Of a stretch of DNA of 21,637 nucleotides, positions 17,749 through 21,637 are shown in pieces. Made by a program: the position numbers and the translations under genes. Each line of letters opens with the position of its first letter. Position 1 is the stretch's first letter. Source of the stretch: Pseudomonadota bacterium (GTDB taxonomy: Bacteria; Pseudomonadota; Gammaproteobacteria; Steroidobacterales; Steroidobacteraceae); the NCBI GenBank assembly GCA_947454665.1, contig CANGMU010000013.1, positions 1 to 21,637 of the forward strand, read 5' to 3'. Below the pieces are notes generated by a model. The model was not told the DNA's origin. It worked only from the letters and a program-made list of their open reading frames with translations, and did not search any database.

Positions 17749-17936
17749 CAAGCGATACCCCAGAAAATGGTTTGAAGATCGAAAGACCAAGCGATACACA
17801 GATCCAACTATCGCTTCGCGCAATCTTATAGAGTCCGATCGGGATTGAAAACTCCACTTCGATTGCGTTTCCGATTGGATATCACCCGGATACTGAACGG
17901 ACGCTGTACCGGCAAGCACCCAGCAGGGATCTCTCC
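17749..17936. other. Divergent region between the lipoprotein and prolidase genes
   Basis: 188 bases that should contain both promoters. Read on the minus strand, TATAAG at 17830-17825 is a reasonable -10 for the lipoprotein gene, with TTTTCA 15 bases upstream as a poor -35. On the plus strand, AGGGA about eight bases before 17937 is the ribosome binding site of the prolidase. This stretch is visibly more AT-rich than its surroundings. I see no operator palindrome. Confidence 0.4.
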
Positions 17937-19277
17937 ATGACCGCTGCCCCCGACTTCGACACCCTCTACACCGCGCATTTCGGCGAAATCACGGCCCGGA
18001 CGGAAAGCGCCCTCGCTGCCTGTGGTTTCGAAACGCTGTGGATCCATTCGGGTCTCGAACGACTCGCCTTCCTGGACGACCAGACCTACCCGTTCCGGTC
18101 GAACCCCCATTTCATCTGGTGGGTGCCCCACACCGAAGCGCCACGCTGCCTGCTGGTTTTCACGCCAGGACAGCGTCCAGTCCTGTTTTTCCACTGTCCG
18201 CGGGATTTCTGGCATTTGCCGCCGGCCTTGCCGGAAGGCGGCTGGACGAAGCATTTCGACATCCGACCGGTCGGGGACTGGGCCGAAACGCTCGCTGCCC
18301 TGCCAACACCCGATGCGCGGACGGCACTCATAGGCGAGCCGTTCCCCGGTCTCGAAGCCCTGTCCCCCGCAGTGCTGAACCCACCGGCGCTCCTGCGCTG
18401 GCTGCATGAGCAGCGCGTGCGCAAAACGCCATACGAACTGGCCTGCCAGCGGGAGGCCAGCCGACTGGGCGTCACAGCACATCGCGCCGCCCGCGCCGCC
18501 CACGGCGCCGGAGAAAGCGAATACGGCATCCACCAGGCCTTCCTGGCGGGGTGTGGCCAAAGGGAGATGGAGTTGCCCTACCGCGCGATCGTGGCGCGTG
18601 GACCGCACGGCGCGACCCTGCATTACCAGGCGCTGGACCAACACAGGCCGTCGGCCCCCACCTCGCTGTTGATCGACGCCGGCGCGGCCTTCCGCGGCTA
18701 TGGCAGCGACATCACGCGGACCTGGCCTGCAAGCCAGGATGGCGAATTTGCGGATCTGGTGGACGCACTCGACCGGTTGCAACAAGCGCTCTGCGCGCGG
18801 GTGCGGCCGGGCGTCAGTTGGCCAGACCTGCACCTCCAGGCGCATCTCGACATCGCCACCCTGTTGCGGCACGCCGGCGTCCTGCGCGTTTCCCCGGAAA
18901 CCGCCGTGGACACGGGGCTGTCGTCCGTCTTCCTGCCACACGGGCTGGGCCACCTGCTCGGCCTTCAGGTCCACGACGTGGGCGGCTTCCATCCAACCCC
19001 CCATGCACCGGCCCTCCCCCCACCCGCCGGACATCCGGCACTGCGACTCACCCGGACCCTGGAAGCGGGCATGGTGGTGACGATGGAGCCAGGGATCTAT
19101 TTCATCGACGTCCTGCTCGACCAAGCCCGGCAGGGGCCCCAGGCAAGCGGCATCGACTGGGAAGCGGTAGCCCGATTGCGGATCCACGGCGGCATCCGCA
19201 TCGAGGACAACCTGGTGGTGAACGCGGGTGGCTGCGAAAACCTCACGCGGGAAGCCTTCGCCGCCGCCCTGATCTGA
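17937..19277 (+). CDS. pepQ: Xaa-Pro dipeptidase (prolidase, PepQ type, M24B)
   Basis: 446-residue cytoplasmic metallopeptidase that cleaves Xaa-Pro dipeptides. The pita-bread fold and its dinuclear metal site are complete: D247 (LIDAGA), D258 (GSDITRTW), H335 (LPHGLGHLLGLQVHD), E384 (TMEPGIYF) and E423 (RIEDNLV). Length and ligand positions match E. coli PepQ (443 residues) closely. The N-terminal creatinase-like domain (residues 1-155) ends before the catalytic domain begins near LHEQRVRKTPYEL. PepQ enzymes can also hydrolyse organophosphate triesters as a side activity; nothing here addresses that. The ATG at 17937 follows an AGGGA site. It converges with mscL, with only 8 bases between the stops. 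Confidence 0.94.
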   Translation: MTAAPDFDTLYTAHFGEITARTESALAACGFETLWIHSGLERLAFLDDQTYPFRSNPHFIWWVPHTEAPRCLLVFTPGQRPVLFFHCPRDFWHLPPALPEGGWTKHFDIRPVGDWAETLAALPTPDARTALIGEPFPGLEALSPAVLNPPALLRWLHEQRVRKTPYELACQREASRLGVTAHRAARAAHGAGESEYGIHQAFLAGCGQREMELPYRAIVARGPHGATLHYQALDQHRPSAPTSLLIDAGAAFRGYGSDITRTWPASQDGEFADLVDALDRLQQALCARVRPGVSWPDLHLQAHLDIATLLRHAGVLRVSPETAVDTGLSSVFLPHGLGHLLGLQVHDVGGFHPTPHAPALPPPAGHPALRLTRTLEAGMVVTMEPGIYFIDVLLDQARQGPQASGIDWEAVARLRIHGGIRIEDNLVVNAGGCENLTREAFAAALI

Positions 19278-19285
19278 CCCGTCGG

Positions 19286-19687
19286 TCAGGCCTTCTTCAA
19301 CAGGTCACGGATTTCCGCCAACAGGACTTCCTGCGCCGGGGGCGAGGGCGGAGGCGCATCTGCCGCCGGAAGGGCGGGCTTCTTGAGCCGATTGATGCCC
19401 TTGAGCGCGACGAACAGCACCAGCGCGATGAGGACGAAGTCGAAGATCGTCTGGACGAAGGCGCCGTACTTCAGCAGCACCGGCTTGCCATCGGAAGCCG
19501 CACCGATCTGGACGGCGAGGTCTGTGAAATTGACGCCTGAAAGGGCCATGCCCAGCGGCGGCATGACCACATTTTCGACCAGTGCCGATACGATCTTGCC
19601 GAACGCCGCACCGATGATGACGCCGACGGCCATGTCGACAACGTTGCCTTTGACGGCAAATTCCTTGAACTCAGACGCAATGCCCAT
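19286..19687 (-). CDS. mscL: Large-conductance mechanosensitive channel MscL
   Basis: 133-residue channel that opens under membrane tension to release solutes during hypo-osmotic shock. It has the N-terminal amphipathic segment MGIASEFKEFAVKGNVVDMA, the pore-lining first helix VGVIIGAAFGKIVSALVENVVMPPLG, a periplasmic loop, and a second helix FIDF-like region (TIFDFVLIALVLFVALKGINRL). A cytoplasmic helix AQEVLLAEIRDLLKK closes the protein. A GGGGGG stretch 7-12 bases upstream of the ATG is the likely ribosome binding site. The gene begins only 16 bases beyond the strong terminator of the alpha operon, so its promoter location is unclear. Confidence 0.97.
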   Translation of the reverse strand: MGIASEFKEFAVKGNVVDMAVGVIIGAAFGKIVSALVENVVMPPLGMALSGVNFTDLAVQIGAASDGKPVLLKYGAFVQTIFDFVLIALVLFVALKGINRLKKPALPAADAPPPSPPAQEVLLAEIRDLLKKA

Positions 19688-19703
19688 GAACGAGCCCCCC
19701 GTG

Positions 19704-19742
19704 AAGAAAAAACGGCGCGCCGCATGTTGCGTCGCGCCGTTT
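19704..19742 (-). terminator. Rho-independent terminator of the rpsD-rpoA-rplQ operon
   Basis: On the minus strand AAACGGCGCG pairs with CGCGCCGTTT (arms 19733-19742 and 19710-19719), with an inner CGCA/TGCG stem. A run of six T then CTT follows directly. It is a textbook intrinsic terminator 58 bases after the rplQ stop. Confidence 0.93.
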
Positions 19743-19799
19743 CAGGTTACGGCAGGCCATACCGACAGCGCAACGCGAGGCTGGCTGTCAGAGGGCTGG

Positions 19800-20231
19800 T
19801 CAGGCTTCGGCGGCCTTCTTGGCAGCCTTCTTCTTGGCCTTGGCCTTGGCCGGCTTTTCCTCAGCCGCGGCCGCAGGACCGTCCACCAGCTGCATCAGCG
19901 CCATGTCAGCGTTGTCGCCCGGGCGGGGCGCCATGTGCAGGATGCGGGTGTAGCCACCCGGACGAGCGTTGAAGCGCTTGCCCAGATCCGCAAAGAGCTT
20001 GTCGACGACTTCCTTGTCACGCAGGCGCGCGAAAGCGAGCCGGCGCTTGGCCTCGGTGTCGACCTTCGAAAGGGTGATGAGCGGCTCGACGACGCGACGC
20101 AGCTCCTTCGCCTTCTGAACGGTGGTGCGGATCGTCTCGTGCTTCAGCAGCGAGACGGCCATGTTGCGCAGCATCGCCTGCCGGTGGGGGGCATTGCGCG
20201 AAAGCTGTCGGCCGGAAACTTGATGACGCAT
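19800..20231 (-). CDS. rplQ: 50S ribosomal protein L17
   Basis: 143-residue large-subunit ribosomal protein. The N-terminus MRHQVSGRQLSRNAPHRQAM, the block LRNMAVSLLKHETIRTT and KAKELRRVVEPLITLSK are diagnostic of bL17. The C-terminus carries an Ala/Lys-rich tail (AKAKAKKKAAKKAAEA), an extension beyond the ~127 residues of E. coli L17. It starts 10 bases after rpoA, with AGGT upstream, and is the last gene of the alpha operon before the terminator at 19704-19742. Confidence 0.97.
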   Translation of the reverse strand: MRHQVSGRQLSRNAPHRQAMLRNMAVSLLKHETIRTTVQKAKELRRVVEPLITLSKVDTEAKRRLAFARLRDKEVVDKLFADLGKRFNARPGGYTRILHMAPRPGDNADMALMQLVDGPAAAAEEKPAKAKAKKKAAKKAAEA

Positions 20232-20241
20232 GTCTTACCTA

Positions 20242-21246
20242 TCAGATCGTGTCGCGCTCGTCGTCGTGCCGGAGGCCGGCCGGCGGCCAACCTTCAAGGC
20301 GCATGCCCAGCATGAGGCCGTGGCCCTGCAGGACTTCCTTGATTTCCGTCAACGACTTCTTGCCCAGGTTCGGCGTCCGCAGCAGCTCGACTTCCGTCCG
20401 CTGCACGAGATCACCGATGTAATGGATGTTCTCGGCCTTGAGGCAGTTCGCACTGCGAACCGTCAGCTCGAGTTCATCAACAGGACGCAGCAGCAGCGGG
20501 TCGAAGGCCACGCCAGGCTCATCCCGCTTGGCTTCATCCTCGCCCTGCAGATCCACGAAGACCGACAGCTGGTCCTTGAGGATGCTGCCAGCACGACGGA
20601 TCGCCTCTTCGGCGTCGATGGTGCCGTTGGTCTCGATGTCGATGACCAGCTTGTCCAGATCCGTGCGCTGTTCGACGCGCGCGGCCTCAACCGAGTACGT
20701 CACACGGCGGACGGGGCTGAAAGACGCATCCAGCTGCAGGCGGCCGATCGGGCGCGTGGACTCTTCGAACGCTGCACGCTGCAGCGCCGGACGGTAGCCA
20801 CGGCCCTTTTCAATCTTGATCTGCATCGTAAGCTCGCCAGCCTTCGTCAGGTTGGCGATCACGTGATCCGGGTTCACGACTTCAATATCGTGGTCAACCT
20901 GAATATCGCCCGCCGTCACCGGGCCGGGCCCCTTCTTGTGCAGGCGAAGCTCGGCCGACTCACGAGAGTGCATCTTGATCGCAACGGCCTTGAGGTTCAG
21001 CAGGATATCGACGACGTCCTCCTGGACGCCCTCGATGCTGGTGTACTCGTGCAGGACGCCTTCGATCTCGACTTCCGTGATCGCGGCGCCAGGCATGGAG
21101 GACAGCAGGACCCGACGCAGGGCATTACCCAGCGTATGGCCAAAGCCGCGCTCAAAAGGCTCGATGACCACGCGCGCCTGGCGGGGAGCAACGGGTTGCA
21201 CCTTCACCACGCGGGGCTTGAGGAATTCGGTCACTGAGGATTGCAT
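20242..21246 (-). CDS. rpoA: DNA-directed RNA polymerase subunit alpha
   Basis: 334-residue alpha subunit. The N-terminal dimerisation domain (FERGFGHTLGNALRRVLLSSMPG) nucleates polymerase assembly. A flexible linker near residue 235 leads to the C-terminal domain (VRSANCLKAENIHYIGDLVQ, LRTPNLGKKSLTEIKEVL), which contacts UP elements and activators, including FNR-type regulators at class II promoters such as the one predicted for ccoN. The start is ATG 21246, preceded by a strong AAGGAGG. The longer reading to 21345 lacks that site and overlaps rpsD. It lies 13 bases after rpsD. Confidence 0.98.
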   Translation of the reverse strand: MQSSVTEFLKPRVVKVQPVAPRQARVVIEPFERGFGHTLGNALRRVLLSSMPGAAITEVEIEGVLHEYTSIEGVQEDVVDILLNLKAVAIKMHSRESAELRLHKKGPGPVTAGDIQVDHDIEVVNPDHVIANLTKAGELTMQIKIEKGRGYRPALQRAAFEESTRPIGRLQLDASFSPVRRVTYSVEAARVEQRTDLDKLVIDIETNGTIDAEEAIRRAGSILKDQLSVFVDLQGEDEAKRDEPGVAFDPLLLRPVDELELTVRSANCLKAENIHYIGDLVQRTEVELLRTPNLGKKSLTEIKEVLQGHGLMLGMRLEGWPPAGLRHDDERDTI

Positions 21247-21259
21247 CGAACCTCCTTCC

Positions 21260-21637
21260 TTACTTCGAGTACAGCTCGACGACGAGGTTCTCGTTGATGT
21301 CCGGGAGCACGTCGTCACGGGCGGGCGCAGACTTGAACACGCCACGCATTTCCTTCTCGTTCACGTCGAGCCAATCCGGGAAACCGGCTTGGGCGGCGCT
21401 CGCAAGGGCCGTCTGCACGCGCAGCTGGCTCTTCGACTTCTCGCGGATCTGGACGACATCGCCAGCCTTGACCTGGTACGAAGCGATCGTGACGGCCGAA
21501 CCGTTCACCTGGATCGACTTGTGGCTGACCAGCTGACGAGCCTCAGCACGCGTGGACGCGAAGCCCATGCGGTAGACCACGTTGTCGAGGCGGGACTCCA
21601 GCATCTTCAGCAGGTTTTCGCCAGTCGCGCCGGTGCG
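21260..21637 (-). CDS. rpsD: 30S ribosomal protein S4 (partial, C-terminal part)
   Basis: The last 125 residues of uS4, cut by the right window edge. The frame continues open upstream of the internal ATG at 21604 (RTGATGENLLKMLESRLDN), as expected for S4. The S4 RNA-binding domain is visible (YRMGFASTRAEARQLVSHK, IQVNGSAVTIASYQVKAGD), followed by FPDWLDVNEKEMRGVF and the terminal VVELYSK. S4 nucleates 30S assembly and represses its own operon in E. coli. Order rpsD-rpoA-rplQ is the standard alpha operon. Confidence 0.97.
   Translation of the reverse strand, partial: RTGATGENLLKMLESRLDNVVYRMGFASTRAEARQLVSHKSIQVNGSAVTIASYQVKAGDVVQIREKSKSQLRVQTALASAAQAGFPDWLDVNEKEMRGVFKSAPARDDVLPDINENLVVELYSK

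Noticed and set aside
17826..19187. 453-codon open frame on the minus strand opposite the prolidase gene
   Set aside because: It lies opposite a gene with a complete metal site, its translation has no recognisable motif, and long antisense frames are common in high-GC genes.
21247..21345. Longer rpoA reading
   Set aside because: It would overlap rpsD, and the start at 21246 has AAGGAGG and the normal RpoA N-terminus.

Overview
This window is a chromosomal, high-GC stretch with housekeeping gene content and tight gene packing. I see no mobile elements, CRISPR arrays or RNA genes, and no gap longer than about 190 bases. The gene set (miaB-phoH-ybeY-corC-lnt, an FNR-linked cbb3 oxidase cluster, ssb/uvrA, and the rpsD-rpoA-rplQ end of the alpha operon) points to a respiring gammaproteobacterium. 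It is plausibly from the Xanthomonadales/Nevskiales neighbourhood, but that placement is inference from gene order and protein flavour, without a database search.

Layout. (1) Positions 1-4412, minus strand: miaB, phoH (ybeZ), ybeY, corC (ybeX) and lnt, a classic operon of tRNA modification, rRNA maturation and lipoprotein acylation; lnt runs off the left edge. (2) Positions 4413-4560: a divergent control region with a perfect FNR/Anr box, TTGATCTCGATCAA, inside a larger inverted repeat and correctly placed for class II activation of ccoN. (3) Positions 4561-13265, plus strand: ccoN, ccoO, ccoQ, ccoP, an unnamed 90-residue membrane protein, ccoG, ccoH/fixH, ccoI, ccoS and a DsbD_2/UreH-like membrane protein. 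These encode the cbb3 oxygen reductase plus its copper and iron-sulfur assembly factors, almost all with overlapping or abutting reading frames. (4) Positions 13262-14470, minus strand: an FNR-type regulator behind ssb, convergent with the oxidase cluster and sharing a CTAG stop-codon overlap with it. (5) Positions 14619-17441: uvrA, divergent from ssb. (6) A bidirectional terminator, a small alanine/proline/glutamate lipoprotein (minus) and a prolidase of the PepQ type (plus). (7) Positions 19286-21637, minus strand: mscL, a strong terminator, then rplQ, rpoA and the 3' part of rpsD.

How the genes fit together. The oxidase cluster carries its likely oxygen sensor at its far end and the matching operator at its front, so the locus looks like a self-contained micro-oxic respiration module. 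The most interesting points are the rearranged cysteine pattern of the FNR-type sensor, the larger inverted repeat around its operator, the unnamed small membrane protein between ccoP and ccoG, and the placement of the regulator gene 9 bases behind ssb. I did not find a clearly new defence or mobile system here.
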